From assembly GCF_003473485.1 (NCBI RefSeq), contig NC_053043.1, forward strand, positions 5,280,001 to 5,344,000: DNA of 64,000 nt. Reading direction: 5' to 3'. Below, one piece after another: positions 22,652-35,399 of the stretch (within the stretch, counting starts at the first letter, position 1; each line of letters opens with the position of its first letter). The stretch is from Medicago truncatula (lineage: Eukaryota > Streptophyta > Magnoliopsida > Fabales > Fabaceae). The notes beneath the pieces were generated by a model. The model was given only the letters and a program-made list of their open reading frames with translations. It did not search any database and was not told the DNA's origin. The translations under genes were made by a program, and so were the position numbers.

Positions 22652-25600
22652 ATGACTAGGGCTATTCGGAATAGGGTACTCAAAGATGCAAATGGTGATA
22701 TTAGTGATCATATAAGAAACCACATCCATTTAACAAATTGTATTCACTTGAAGAACCATATGCATAAAAACAGTCCAATAATTGCTGATAGGTCTATTAT
22801 GAGAGACCTTGTTGTGCTTCAAAGATCGCGCTCTCTTCGAGATCCTTCTGCAAGTCCTCCATCATGGCACTCTCCTTCTGTAGTTGACTTGCTTTTCAAA
22901 AGAGCCGATAATGATGGTGCGAGTCAAGGGGGAAGGAGGTCTGTAGGTAATGACAGTAGGAAGGAAGGTGGGAAATTGTCTAAAATTGGAAACTCGCCAC
23001 CGTTGGTGAGTAAAGGTACATCAAGGGTTGCTCCAGGTGAGGGTAGTAGGGGTAATGATGCGGTACCTGCGGCAACTAGTGAACGAAGTAGCAGGAGTGG
23101 AATTGGGAATGGGAGGAGAGTTGGGAGAGAAGAATCTGGCAGGAAGAGTAATAGGCCTGATTATTTGGAAGTTACTAGTCAAGAACAACTTCTTCACGAG
23201 GCTGGAAAAAGTTTGGCTGAAGATGTAGTTTCGAGGCATTCTCAATCCATAGAGAGAAAGAGTAGGCAGAGGGGAAAGAATGTTCAAGATGTTCAAGCTA
23301 AGACTCTTTCTGAACAGTTGCATGATGTTCCTTTGGATAGCGATGATCTAGCGTCGTCAAACATCCATTTTCGGGCAAGGTTTCGAAGACAGGAAAAAAT
23401 AATTGAGCAGGCACAACAAGCTAGCGTGCGCAGTCATGCAAATGGAATGAATAGGATAAAAAGGCGTAAATTCCGAAGCACAAGAAAAGCTCGGGTTGCT
23501 ACAACGTCAAGAGATATTGGAGCTGAGAATGAATTGTCTGTGGCTTCCAATTCATTACCTGAGGGTTCAGCTCACCAGAAATATCACTCGGAGGAGGTGG
23601 ATAATTATGCAGATGATAATGTTACCAGGGCTCCGAAAAACGGGTGTGGCATGCCTTGGAATTGGTCCAGAATTCATCATAGAGGTAAAACATTCCTTGA
23701 TATTGCTGGAAGAAGTTTGTCTTGTGGTTTATCTGACTCAAGGTTAAAGAAAGGGAGATCGTTAACTTCCAATGGAAGAAATATTTCTGTGATGCCTGTA
23801 GCAGCTGACGACTCTTGCTCATGTACTAACTCTGAAGCAGAAGCACTGCCTTTACTTGTTGATGCATCTGGATCTCATGGAAGCACTGAAAATGCTTGTT
23901 GGGGCCATGGTTATTCTGGTGAACTAGGTATTTATGGTGATAATTTATTCAAGCAAGATATTGATTCTGATCTTGCTTCTGAAGCTAGATCTGGTAGCCA
24001 GCATAATAAGTTGAGACGGAATCATCATAGTAGACACCAAAGTTTAACACAAAAGTATATTCCACGAACCTTCAGAGATATGGTTGGACAGAATTTAGTG
24101 GCGCAAGCTCTTTCGAATGCAGTGTCAAGACGGAAAGTTGGATTGCTGTATGTGTTTTATGGTCCCCATGGCACCGGGAAAACTTCCTGTGCTCGCATAT
24201 TTGCCAGAGCATTGAATTGTAGTTCGTCGGAACACCCAAAACCCTGTGGTTTTTGCAATTATTGCATAGCACATGATATGGGAAAGAGTAGAAATATAAG
24301 GGAAGTTGGTCCAGTTAGTAATTTTGACTTTGAGAACATCATGGATCTACTTGACAATATGATTGTTTCTCAGCTTCCGTCACAGTACAGAGTGTTTATT
24401 TTCGATGATTGTGATTCTTTGTCGGCAGATTGTTGGAACGCTATATCAAAGGTCATTGATCGAGCACCTAGACGTGTGGTTTTTATCCTTGTCAGTACTA
24501 GTCTTGATGTCTTGCCTCATATAATAATATCCAGGTGTCAAAAATTCTTTTTCCCGAAGCTTAAGGATTCAGATATCGTATATACACTGCACGGGATTGC
24601 AACCAAAGAAGGGCTAGATATTGATAAGGATGCCTTGAAACTCATTGCATCAAGGTCCGACGGATCATTGAGAGATGCTGAGATGACACTTGAACAACTT
24701 AGTTTGCTTGGGCAGAGAATTTCCGTTCCTCTTGTTCAAGAGCTGGTAAGTCATTTATTTATAGTCCATTTCTTTTTTTGGTACTTCATTTACTAGATTC
24801 TGTTCTAAATTGCTGTTAATATTGCTAAAAAATTTCTTCAGGTAGGGCTTATCTCTGATGAGAAGTTGGTAGATCTGCTTGATTTAGCATTATCTGCGGA
24901 CACGGTAAACACTGTGAAGAATTTGAGAGTGATAATGGAAGCAGGTGTTGAGCCATTAGCATTGATGTCACAGCTTGCTACAGTAATTACTGATATACTT
25001 GCTGGGACCTACGATTTCACTAAAGAAAGGTGCAGACGGAAGTTCTTCCGGAGACAACCACGTCAGTAAAAACTCTTATTTTTTTATAGATAGTTTACTA
25101 ATTTATCAATTACTATTTGCGATCTGAGGCGATACTGATCAAAAGTAACTACAAAAATTTACGGCTGCACCATTTCAAATACTCAACATCCTTTAAACAT
25201 ATGCATAGTGCATGCATACGTACTTACATATATGTATATACATATATATGGATTTTCTGGTAAGTATTTTTTATATACACATGTATGAACACACTCATAT
25301 GTACAACCATAAATATGTTTGTATGAACGTACATATATATGCATGTACACAAACGTACATATATATAAGTTTAATTTTGATACACTGTTAGTGTAAAAAG
25401 TTTTTCACTGTTAATAAGTCACAAACATTCATATGTGTGAGTTTCGAAGTAGTTATGATCAAAGTCAAACTTTTTAAATGATTTGGCAGTGTGTTTGTGT
25501 GTGTGTGTGTGTGTGACAGTATGTGTGTGTGTGTGGATTTTCTGATAGATGTTGTTTAGCCTTATATGGCTTTATATTTCTGTCGGCGTGGAGACTGGAG

Positions 25601-27743
25601 AGCCTTAATTTGGTTTCATATTGATGAATACATCTTTCATTAATTGATGATAATGATTTCTTTCTCAGTGTCCAAAGAAGACATGGAAAAGCTTCGCCAG
25701 GCTTTGAAAACTTTATCTGAGGCGGAGAAGCAGTTAAGGATGTCCAATGACAAGCTAACATGGCTGACAGCTGCATTGCTTCAACTTGCTCCTGACCAGC
25801 AATATGGGTTGCCGACTTCATCTGATAATAGTTTCAACCATAGTCCATTCGCTCTAAATAATGGAAATGTGAAAGAAGCTACTAGAAACACTGGTAATCC
25901 TGTTGAAATTCTTAACAGAACAAGGCGAATGTCAATGGATGCTAGAATGGAAAGTTCTAATGCTGGAAGTTCAGCAGATAGAAGACATAGTTTGTCTGGT
26001 TATGCTCCTCAACATACTTATTCACATTCCACCGATAAGACTAGGATCAATGAAAGGCAGACTTCTGATAGAAACCGCAAAGAAATTGATGAGATATGGT
26101 TAGAGGTGCTAGAGAGGATTCACTATCCCGGTCTCAAAGAGTTTTTGTATAAAGCAGGCAAGCTGATCTTCATTAGTTTTGGAGCAGGTGAACATCATCT
26201 TATCTTCTCTAATTTTATTTAACAATGCAATTAATAATTTTTGTAGTGATTTAGTTAAATTTTAATGGTAGTGTGATCCTTTCTTGTGCAGCTCCAACAG
26301 TGCAGCTAATGTTTAACTCTCAACTTTCCAAATCTACTGCTGAGAAGTTTACTGGTCACATCTTACAAGCATTTGAATCTGTTCTTGGGTCTTCTGTAAC
26401 CATAGAAATTAGATGTGAGGCAAATAAAGATGCAGGCTCTCCTGTTCAACTTCCTCTTGTATTGCCTTCTATCAATGACGGCTCATCTCAGGTTAGAGAC
26501 TTAAATGATGTTGGCACTGAAAAGAGAAGGAGTGAAATTGTAGAAGAAGAAGCTTCCCATATGGAGCACAAGAATAATGAGCAACAGGTTGATGGTCACG
26601 CAACATATAAAAATCAAGATGGTACGAGTATGGGACAAGTGTTAGCTTCCCAAAAAGTACCGATCGTTAAGTCACATTTAGTCCGAAGAAAGCTTAGTGA
26701 GCAAAGTCAAAGTCGAAGTCTTGTAAAAAGTAAGGTATCTCTCGCTCATGTAATCCAGCGGGCAGAAGGTCAGCGAAGTGGGTGGTCAAAACGCAAAGCA
26801 GTTTCTATTGCTGAAAAGCTTGAACAAGAGAATCTGTATGTTGCTGTTCCATCCTCCTCCTTTATTTTGACATTTACTATAGATTGTTTTAAGAGGAAAT
26901 GTGGCATATTTGGTAGTTGAGTTGAAATTTTAATAATTTATCAGGTTTTATATGATGGAATAAAACCATGTAAATGTGATAGAACTGCTAATTGATTCTA
27001 AAATTATTTATTCTGTAGGAGATTGGAGCCAAGATCAAGGAGCTTGCTATGCTGGAAAGCATCTAGAGCGACTCGTAGGAAGGTGATTTGTTTTCTCATG
27101 ATTCTAAATTTGGTTGTCTATAAGCATAAATAGTTTGATAATTATGTTTCCAATTAGCGAATGAACTGGTTTCCCTTTTCCAGTAAGTTTTAAACAATAA
27201 GTCATAGATTTTTTTTATTAATATTTTAATCTTCATGAGCCATAAAATTGAATGCACAATATTAATATTACGCTACACTGAGCCAGTTCTATATTAGGCT
27301 TGATTCAATCTAAATACCTTGTGCTAGATCATTAAATCAACTAGAAATGGGCATTCTTACTAATCTAATTGCATTTGGATAAAGTTGGTGATCTATTTCT
27401 AATATTCAGATTATTAGAGCCCTAGCTAAACAAAAGTCTTGATTTTGTAAGCTATTCATAAAAGCATTCATGCCTTGAAGGCATCTCATTGTGTTCATTT
27501 TGTTCTCATTATATTTCCTAACATTCATGCTATAACATAACTTCCCCACCTTCTGCTAAATTCTTTATGTTAAACATGATGTTGGAATTTTTGTTGCATT
27601 ATTATTATATACTATGAAGACAATATTGATGTGTTTAATTGCATTGGCAGCTGTCGCGCTTGAAAATCCGAACCCAAAAAACACATGCATTGCTGAACCT
27701 TGTCTCATGTGGGAAATGTCTCGCCACCAAATCTCCAAGGTAG
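22652..27743 (+). CDS. STICHEL-like protein (DnaX/clamp-loader gamma-tau-like AAA ATPase), six exons
   Basis: Exons deduced from frame continuity and GT/AG sites: 22652-24745, 24842-25061, 25669-26187, 26292-26835, 27019-27082, 27651-27743, joining to 1177 residues. The N-terminus MTRAIRNRVLKDANGDISDH and the LRDPSASPPSW motif are hallmarks of STICHEL-like proteins. A basic, Ser-rich region follows. From about 470 comes a DnaX-type ATPase: Walker A GPHGTGKT at 504-511, a zinc-knuckle set with CGFCNYC, Walker B-like FIFDDCD, and ISRCQ. Then come the domain with FFRRQPLSKEDMEK, the motif KQLRMSNDKLTWLTAALLQL, and a C-terminus with LRLEPRSRSLLCWKASRATR and CGKCLATKSPR. Arabidopsis STICHEL controls trichome branching; the STI-like 3/4 subgroup is the best fit. 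Plant members are related to bacterial clamp loaders, but a replication role is not shown. Confidence 0.95.
25062..25668 (+). repeat. Intron 2 of the STICHEL-like gene with simple repeats
   Basis: The 607-bp intron begins GTCAGT and ends TTTCTCAG. It contains blocks of ACATATATAT/ATGTATATAC (25200-25370) and a (GT)n microsatellite at about 25489-25535. No coding sequence. Confidence 0.75.
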
Positions 27744-28899
27744 TTTTGGGAATCTTTCAAGGGTTAGGTTTATTCAATAGGCCATTTGTATTGCCTTATT
27801 ACAGGGTTAAGCCTTTTTTCTTCTTTCTTTCATTCAATTAAATAAAAGCATGTAGTTACATGTATTATATATCAGATGAGGAAAATGTAAGAAAGTAGTT
27901 GTAGTAGTTAATTCAATTTTAGTGATAAGATATTGTATATTTTTCCTTCCTAGCAAATTATTTGATGAAATTTTCAAACTATGGATTTGAATTATTTTCA
28001 TATATCAAGTTACAAATCTAGACTATTATGTCAAGATGAAGAAGGGTAGCAAGTTGATCTGACGGTTTAGATCGTATGACCGCGTCAAATGGGTGATTTT
28101 AGAAAATGTTCTTTCTTCTCCAAATAATATGAGAAATCACTACAGAATGCTGTGATTTTAGTCATTGGGTGAGACATGCTTGAATCAAACTAAATAGATA
28201 AAAACAAGAGTTTACACTTTTTTTACACATGATTTCAGTCTGGTAAAGTTGGTGATGAGATTCATGTCATAGAAGAAATCATACATATGATGTCAAAAGA
28301 AATTCCAGTTTGTGCTAAACATTACATTTGTTATCTTCACAGTTGCACAGCACCATTTTCAAGTAATACACACGTATATTGGTTTTTCAAGTTGAATTCC
28401 TTGTAACCTTTTTCTTGAAGCAAATGGCCTTGAGGAATATTAAAAAAAAGTAAAGAAAATACCAATCTTATCAATACTCTCAAGTCTCTAACCAGGTGGT
28501 TATATTAATATTAATTTTTAAGTGATTAATTTACAATATAACATAACAGTATTTTATCATAATAATATAAACAATCACATCTAGCTTAAATGTGTTAATC
28601 ATTGATTTGATTTCACATCTATAGACTAACCTCAATGAAAAAAGGGTGGTTTATTATTTGTATAAAGTGCATCTATATCAGATCACAACCAATTTCTCAT
28701 TCCTTCATTTCCAAGCAAAAGTTTGTGGCCAAACTACATCAGCCAAATCAAATCCCATTTCTGTCACCTTTATCTTGATGTAGCACCTGAATCTCCAACA
28801 AGACAGATAAAATATACCCTCATAGTACTATTACTGCTTATGTTCATGTAGCCAAAAACCTTGCACATAACTATCACTCACTCACTATTGCCAACCATC
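27744..28899. other. 3' flank of the STICHEL-like gene and promoter region of the first FLA gene
   Basis: Intergenic. The first few hundred bases are probably 3' untranslated region. No other gene seen. Confidence 0.5.
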
Positions 28900-28906
28900 T
28901 ATAAAA
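28900..28906 (+). promoter_or_regulatory. TATA box of the first FLA gene
   Basis: TATAAAA about 130 bases before the ATG at 29032, with an AC-rich leader between. Confidence 0.6.
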
Positions 28907-29031
28907 CCACTCTGTTACATTACACTTCCACAAACCAAACTCACAGCAATAAAATCTTAAACCTATCATTTGCATTTTTCCAAAATCAGAAAACTATCTA
29001 GTTTCTTCCAAATTCAATCACAAACAAGAAG

Positions 29032-29874
29032 ATGAAGCAAATCATCTTCTTCACGCTCTTGGTACTTTTTGCTCAAATCTTTTTTACCACTTCTTCAGCT
29101 CAATCACCTGCTGCAGCACCTAAAGCAGCAGCGAAACCTGCCCCTGCCACGCCAGCTCCAGCAACAGCACCGGCAAAACCATTAGTCCCCTCATTGCCTC
29201 AACCACCCTCATCCGATTCATCTTCCGGCCAAGACATCATTAAAATCCTAAGAAAAGCTAAATCATTCAACACACTAATCCGCTTGCTCAAAACCACACA
29301 AATCATCAACCAAATTAACTCACAGCTGGTGACAACAAAAAACGGTGGTTTAACCATCCTCGCACCAGATGATGGTGCCTTTTCCCAGCTCAAAGCCGGA
29401 TACTTCAATTCCCTCGGTGAACACCAACAGAAAGAACTGATACAGTTTCATGTTCTTCCTGTTTACGTCTCAAGCTCAAATTTTGATTCGCTTAGCAACC
29501 CTGTGCTGACACTTGCCAGTGATAGCCCTTCTGGTTATCATATGAATGTGACTGCATATGGAAACAATGTGAATATATCAACTGGGCCTGTTAATGCTAC
29601 ACTCACAGGGATTGTGTATTCTGATAAGACACTTGCTATATATCATGTTGATAAGGTGCTTATTCCTTTGGACTTCTCTAAGCCTAAGGCTCTAGCTCCC
29701 GCTCCTTCTACGGCGAAGGCACCTAAAGCTGATAAGGATAGTTCATCTGAAGATGGTGATCAGGGTGAGACAACTAAGGCTACTTCTGGTGCCAACAATT
29801 TGATTAGCCATCAAGGAACAATGTTTGTGTCTCTTTTTGTTGGTTTAGTTGCAGCTATAACTATCTCCATTTGA
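29032..29874 (+). CDS. Fasciclin-like arabinogalactan protein, FLA11/12 type (copy 1)
   Basis: An intronless 280-residue protein. The signal peptide at 1-23 ends before QSPAAAP. A Pro/Ala-rich arabinogalactan module (PAPATPAPATAPAKP) spans about 25-55. One FAS1 domain lies at about 66-215, with the H1 motif GGLTILAPDDGAF and the H2 motif YSDKTLAIYHVDKVLIP. N-glycosylation sites include NVT, NIS and NAT. A second APAP module precedes an acidic Ser/Lys linker, and the hydrophobic tail GTMFVSLFVGLVAAITISI is a GPI-anchor signal. Single-FAS1 FLAs of this type sit on the plasma membrane and in the wall, and are linked to secondary-wall and fibre mechanics. It is first in a tandem cluster of three; copy 2 is nearly identical from about residue 60 to 260. 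Confidence 0.96.
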   Translation: MKQIIFFTLLVLFAQIFFTTSSAQSPAAAPKAAAKPAPATPAPATAPAKPLVPSLPQPPSSDSSSGQDIIKILRKAKSFNTLIRLLKTTQIINQINSQLVTTKNGGLTILAPDDGAFSQLKAGYFNSLGEHQQKELIQFHVLPVYVSSSNFDSLSNPVLTLASDSPSGYHMNVTAYGNNVNISTGPVNATLTGIVYSDKTLAIYHVDKVLIPLDFSKPKALAPAPSTAKAPKADKDSSSEDGDQGETTKATSGANNLISHQGTMFVSLFVGLVAAITISI

Positions 29875-31730
29875 TGAAGACCAACACATTTGAAGGCTGT
29901 TATATTTTTTTGAATTTTTCTTGTGCTCTTTCTTTCTTGGTTATGTTTTGTATTGTCATGGGATGGGATGGGAAGTGTGTTGTTTGAGAGCTTGTGAAGT
30001 GTGAACACATTCCTGATTTTATTCATGTAAAAGCAAAAAAACATATTGTTTTGGTGAAAGAAAGTTTACTTTACAAACTATAATCTTCTTAATGAACGTC
30101 TATAATGATTATAATCGATTTAGAATGATATTATAGTGAAACACTCTCTCTTTGGAGGTGAAGTTCAAAATCAATAGTTGATCCTCAAGCTGGTAGACAC
30201 TTTTTGAAATGTGTCATTTGATGAAACTAAAAGCCAGTTTACTTTGTCTATTGATGGCTGGAATGGCATTTGGTTATGATTTTTCCTTTAAATTGTCTTA
30301 GAGAGAAGTTGGAAGCTAACAAGAGAGAATACTTTTCTAGAAACACCGAAAAACATGTTTTGACATTTTTCAAAGTTTTCTGAAATATTGAATCTATTTT
30401 GAATTTTCAAAATTATCCATTATGTCTTCTATAATGTTTATTCTCATAGTCAAGCGCTTTGAGTTAGTAAAGCTTTGTAGTATCGTTGAAGCTCTATGTG
30501 CTATAACATTGAGCCAAGGATGCTCCACCTTATCTATAGATAGAAAGCTCTATGATGGGAAAACTATCACGTTAGGTTTGAAGAGAGATCAAACCTATTA
30601 TATTAACCAGCATGGAGAGCAGATGCAAGCTTTTAATTTCAATAGCGGGCAAAATGACTACAGGATCATCAGTCTACTCTACCTCAACTCATCATTTTAT
30701 CAGTGAAAATGAAAACAGAAAACTCCACAAAATGAGCGAATGCTAAATTTCACAAACTTTCCATTTCTTATATTTTCAGTAGCAAGTTAATTTGTGAAAA
30801 CTTTTGATGTTTTATTACTTATTTTTATACTAAAGTTTCCTGATAAATGTAAAATGGTTGGCTTTAAATATTTTCAATCTACATTCTGATTTTTCACAAT
30901 GGGTTTGAGAGTTGAGACCTTATAGCAGACCAAAGAAGCTTGGTTGTTGTTTGGATGCATAATTCCCAAAAAAAAATTATGCAGTCCGAATGCACACTTC
31001 CATAAACATTGAGAATTTGTTAGCAGTGAAAGTATGTCCCGAAATTAAATAGATTTTACCATTGATTACATAATTTGACAATACAGAACAATGCGATCTT
31101 TAGCGCATCTCCAATGCATGAAGAACTAAATACCATATTTATGTTCTAAAGTTGCATTGTGTTCTTAACTTATTTTATACGGTCTCAGGTCTCTCAATTG
31201 AAGTATTTCTTTGGCCTAAGAACCGATCCGCAAAGGAAACTCTTCCGACATATTGTTGTAATGTCACTCAACTCCAATGCAGAAAAAACTTCAAGACAAT
31301 GTTCTTAACTGTTATTAAAATTTTAGAATCTGGCATTGTAGTTTCTCTTATACAATATAGATTCAGTATTTGACATTTTTAGGTTCTCTTCAATACTACT
31401 TACTGCTCAGGTTTAATGAACATAGAGACTGTAATTAACATCTAATCTGAGAGTATGGTATTGGTAGGTCTAATGTTTGCTTCATAGTTCATCAGTCCAT
31501 ATCACCAAATCTTTGTCAGACAATGTCACATAGGGAGATAAATTATAATTTTCTTTTCCAACCACATTTTCATATCACACAGATCAAATAATTGATAGTT
31601 GAACTCTATGATGTGATGAAAGCAAAATTTAAAGTTAATGCATACACCACTGTCAAATCTTCTCTCACAACTTATTAATCAAACATATGATATGATGAAA
31701 AAGTTGTGACTTTCCCTTTTCTTTCTACCT
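29875..31730. other. Spacer between FLA copies 1 and 2, partly duplicated downstream
   Basis: Starts with a 3' untranslated region whose opening (GAAGACCAACACATTTGAAG) is shared with copy 2. The block near 30140-30220 (CTCTTTGGAGGTGAAGTTCA) recurs near 35415-35490, after copy 2 and before copy 3. No gene is supported. The 94-codon frame at 30422-30706 resembles nothing I know. Confidence 0.6.
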
Positions 31731-31739
31731 AAACTAAAC

Positions 31740-31870
31740 CTTGCATCAATTAGCATCCTCAATAAAAGGCAATCCATTCTCCCTCATTCCTCACAAAAGG
31801 ACACCAGTTAAGTACTATTAAGTAGTAATCTCAAAGTGTCCTAAACTACACATCAAACACTCATAGCAAA
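31740..31870 (+). promoter_or_regulatory. Promoter block of FLA copy 2, conserved with copy 3
   Basis: Contains GCATCCTCAATAAAAGGCAA, then CTCCCTCATTCCTCACAAAA and GGACACC, AAGTAGTAATCTCAA and GTGTCCTAAAC, in the same order as at 36155-36265 before copy 3. AATAAAAG at 31761 may act as the TATA element, about 160 bases before the ATG. Confidence 0.55.
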
Positions 31871-31924
31871 AAAATCATACCTATCATTTGTATCTTTCCA
31901 CAAACAGATAAACTATCTAGTAAG

Positions 31925-32758
31925 ATGAAGCAAATTCTCTTCTTCACACTCTTAGTACTATTAGGTCATATCTTTTTTACCACAACTTTAGCTCAATCAC
32001 CTGCTGCAGCACCTAAAGCCCCGGAAAAACCTGCTCCCGCCACACCAGCTCCTGCAACAGCACCAGCAAAACCATTAGTCCCTTCATTACCTCAATCGCC
32101 CTCATCCGATTCTTCGTCCGGTCAAGACATCATCAAAATTCTACGTAAAGCGAAATCATTCAACACGTTAATCCGTTTGCTCAAAACCACACAAATCATC
32201 AACCAAATTAACTCACAGCTGGTGACAACAAAAAACGGTGGTTTAACCATCCTTGCACCTGATGACGGTGCCTTTTTGCAGCTGAAAGCCGGATACTTCA
32301 ACTCCCTCGGTGAACGCCAACAGAAAGAATTGATACAGTTTCATGTTCTTCCTGTTTACGTCTCCAGCTCAAATTTTGATTCGCTTAGCAACCCGGTGCT
32401 GACACTTGCCAGTGATAGCCCTTCTGGTTATCATATGAATGTGACTGCTTATGGAAACAATGTTAATATATCAACTGGGCCGGTTAATGCTACACTCACA
32501 GGGATTGTTTACTCTGATAAGACACTTGCTATATATCATGTTGATAAGGTGCTTATTCCATTGGACTTCTCTAAGCCTAAGGCTCTAGCTCCTGCTCCTT
32601 CTACGGCAAAGGCGCCTAAAGCAGATAAGGATAGTTCATCTGAAGATGGTGATCAAGGAGAGTCAACTAAAGCTACTTCTGGTGCAAACAATTTGATTAG
32701 CCTTCAAGGAACAATGTTTGTGTCCCTTTTGGTTGCAGCAGTAACCATGTTCGGTTGA
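31925..32758 (+). CDS. Fasciclin-like arabinogalactan protein, FLA11/12 type (copy 2)
   Basis: An intronless 277-residue protein with the same layout as copy 1: signal peptide 1-23, PAPATPAPATAPAKP module, single FAS1 domain with GGLTILAPDDGAF and YHVDKVLIP, NVT/NIS/NAT sites, APAP module, acidic linker and hydrophobic GPI tail (GTMFVSLLVAAVTMFG). In the region from the first AG module to the acidic linker only about five residues differ from copy 1, while the signal peptide and C-terminal tail differ more. This pattern fits recent tandem duplication with or without gene conversion. The upstream region, in contrast, matches that of copy 3. Confidence 0.96.
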   Translation: MKQILFFTLLVLLGHIFFTTTLAQSPAAAPKAPEKPAPATPAPATAPAKPLVPSLPQSPSSDSSSGQDIIKILRKAKSFNTLIRLLKTTQIINQINSQLVTTKNGGLTILAPDDGAFLQLKAGYFNSLGERQQKELIQFHVLPVYVSSSNFDSLSNPVLTLASDSPSGYHMNVTAYGNNVNISTGPVNATLTGIVYSDKTLAIYHVDKVLIPLDFSKPKALAPAPSTAKAPKADKDSSSEDGDQGESTKATSGANNLISLQGTMFVSLLVAAVTMFG

Positions 32759-34043
32759 TGAAGACCAACACATTTGAAGGCTGTTATGTTTTTTGAAATT
32801 CTATTGTGTTCTTTACTCTCTTGGTTTTGTTTTTGTATTGTCATGGGATGAGTGTTGTTTGAGAGCTTGGGAAGTGTGAAAACTCTTACCTGATTTTTTT
32901 CTTCATGTAAAAAAAAAAAAGCATTGATTGTTTTGTTGAAAGAAATCTGAATTATTTGAAGTGTTGAAATGGTGATGTCAATTACAACTTTTGAGGTTAT
33001 TTACTCTTGGCTTATCTATCCAATTCAGTTATATTGGCTTCTAGTAGCTGGATTAACTAGCATATAAAATTAATAAAAACTCATGGAAGGGTCTTCAGAT
33101 TATCGGAAATCGTCACACTGAGCTAAAAGCGAACATCAAATCTAAAACTTAACGACATTTGATTACGGGTGGTCTTATTGTAATAGATTCATATCAATTT
33201 CAGTAAATTCACTCAAGACGAGTAGTTTATTCTGATTTTTGGAATTCATACAACTGGTAAGGTTTCATTTAATGCTTGTTCATGTTATTGATTAGATTTT
33301 AGTAATTCATGTACTAACAAATAGCTTGGCTGAAATCACAAAAACTCATGTAGCTTGCAAAAAAAAAACACAATTAAATTCGCAAAAGGATAAAAAAATA
33401 CATTTCGGTTCAAAATTTTGATTTTGGTTCGGTTTGGTTAATAGACAAGCAAACGGTTAATTGAACCATAACTTTGGTTTAGTTCAGTTAGTTCCATACC
33501 TTAAACAGTTCGGTTCAGTTATTCCGAACCATTTCAACACTTCGGGTCGGGTCGGGTAATATGGTTAACCGAACCATACCCACCCCTACATTTGATATAT
33601 GAGTTATCTCATTTATACGTTAATCAACACTCAGATTTTCATATGATATTGGATTCCATACCATACTCACTCTTCTTACTCAAACATATATAAAAGGCTT
33701 AAACATACTTTTGATCTTGATCTTTTACTCAAAATTCATTTTGGTCATTTATCTTTTGAAAGATTCATTTGGTCCTTTATCTTCTGAATGTTCATCCTTT
33801 TGCTCAATTCTGTTAATTGTGAATTGAGCTAGCCATTAATTATATTATGTGGCACATCTCACATGCCATGTGGTAGTTTTCTCCAGAATTCCTAATTTGT
33901 ATGCACAAACCGTGTAAAAAAAATCGTATACATGAATCCAATCAAATCACACAACGATGCCACTTTTTTGGGTTAATTTCTAAAATATTTCATACATATC
34001 TACTTGATATGTTGATTTGATTGGATAAAAAAGCTTTTTACGT
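32759..34043. other. 3' flank of FLA copy 2 and spacer with a CGGTT-rich repeat
   Basis: The 3' untranslated region resembles that of copy 1. Around 33395-33600, repeated TTCGGTT/AACCGAAC motifs in both orientations suggest a decayed fold-back repeat. From 33700 to 33860, phrases such as TTCATTTTGGTCATTTATCT recall the 'TTTGGTCC' MULE-MITE type. Boundaries unclear. Confidence 0.45.
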
Positions 34044-35043
34044 TAGAGCTGTCAAAACGGGCCGGCCCGAAAGCCCGAATAAAATGCAGGGCTTGGGCCG
34101 AAAAATTGGAGCCCGAATTTTTCCAGGACTTTTTAGCCCGGCCCGCAAAACCCCGTAACCCGTTAGGGCTACGGGCAGCCCGCCAGCCCGTCAAAAATTC
34201 GAGTGGTTTTTTTATTGTTTTTGCATGGTCTGTGTGTTACTTCCTCACAGCCCAAGTGGGGTTTTTTATTATTATTATTGTTTTTAAATTTTTACACCAG
34301 CTGCTATCTTGCTATCTGCTATATTGTTCCCTTTCTAAACTATTTTCAATAGTATTATGTTCCGATAAAATTTCATTTATTCTGAACTTCATTCTTAAGA
34401 TTAAATAAATAAATATTTACTCATGCATATTGTTTATAAAAATTAGTTACATACATTAGTTACTTATGCATACTATTGGAATTCCTTTCTAAACTTCATT
34501 CTTACTTATGCATACTATTTATTCTGTTCTGATGAAAGTTAAGTTATATTTGTGGATACTATTATGTTTATTGTTTTCAATAGTAAACTGTTTATTCTTT
34601 TTGAAATTTGCTTATGAAAAAAATAACCAATCAAATAGTTAAGTTATATTTATGCATACCTTATATTACTTAATTAAGTGGTCATGCTTTTATGTTCTAC
34701 ATTAACTCTTGCTTTATTCTTTGATTTTAGGTGTTTTTTTTTCCTGTTATTGTTGCTGGAGACTTTTCGAGGGGTTTATCCCTGTCACTGTTTTATTACA
34801 GTTTTATTTCTTGCATCTGTTTAGTGTTTCTTCTGCTTTATGATGCTATTTATTTTAATAAAATTATTTTTTCTTTTTCAAAAAAAAAAAGATACGGGCC
34901 AGGGCTGGCCCGTTAGCCCAGAAGCCCGTATAGGGCCGGGCTCGGGCTCCATTTTTCCGGTCCATATTTAAAGCGGGCTTTTCAGCCCGACTCTAAAAAG
35001 ACCGTTGCTTAACCGGGCCGGGCCGCCCGTTTTGACAGCTCTA
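34044..35043. mobile_element. Non-autonomous hAT-like element with GC-rich ends
   Basis: Begins TAGAGCTGTCAAAACGGGCC and ends with the complement GCCCGTTTTGACAGCTCTA, a typical hAT terminal repeat. The first 150 and last 150 bases are packed with GGGCC/CCCGG/AGCCCG motifs, whereas the middle is AT-rich and non-coding. The 8-bp flanks (TTTTACGT and CTCTAAGT) match at five of eight positions, consistent with an old target duplication. It sits between FLA copies 2 and 3. Confidence 0.75.
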
Positions 35044-35129
35044 CTCTAAGTGCATAAAAATTAATCTCATTTACTAATATTTTTCTATCCAATAAAATTT
35101 CTTCATGTGTCTTAAATATAAACAAAATA

Positions 35130-35344
35130 CTCCCTTCATCTCTAAATAATAGTCGTTTAAGGTTTACGCACGATTATTAAGGAAATAATTAATTGTAGTT
35201 AGTGGAGTAATTAAATTGGATGAAATTCAATAAATAAGGGTATAATAATGGGAAAAATAATAAATGTTGCATTTGTATTCTAAAGTGACAATTATTTTAA
35301 GAAAAAGAAAAATGGATAAAAAGACTATTGTGAGACGGAGGGGG
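35130..35344. mobile_element. Stowaway-like MITE (Tc1/mariner)
   Basis: Left end CTCCCTTCATCTCTAAATAA and right end GTGAGACGGAGGGGG are imperfect inverted repeats of the 'CTCCCTCCGTC' family, flanked by TA (35128-35129 and 35345-35346). 215 bp, non-coding. Confidence 0.75.
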
Positions 35345-35399
35345 TATACTATATATATATATGTGGTTGAAATAGATTATTTTGGTATACTTGATTTTA

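Noticed and set aside
22547-24272. Antisense and shifted frames over the STICHEL-like gene
   Set aside because: Shadows of the real coding frame, which shows family-wide motifs.
29199-30044. Antisense frames over FLA copy 1 and its 3' end
   Set aside because: Shadows of the FLA gene or low-complexity 3' UTR.
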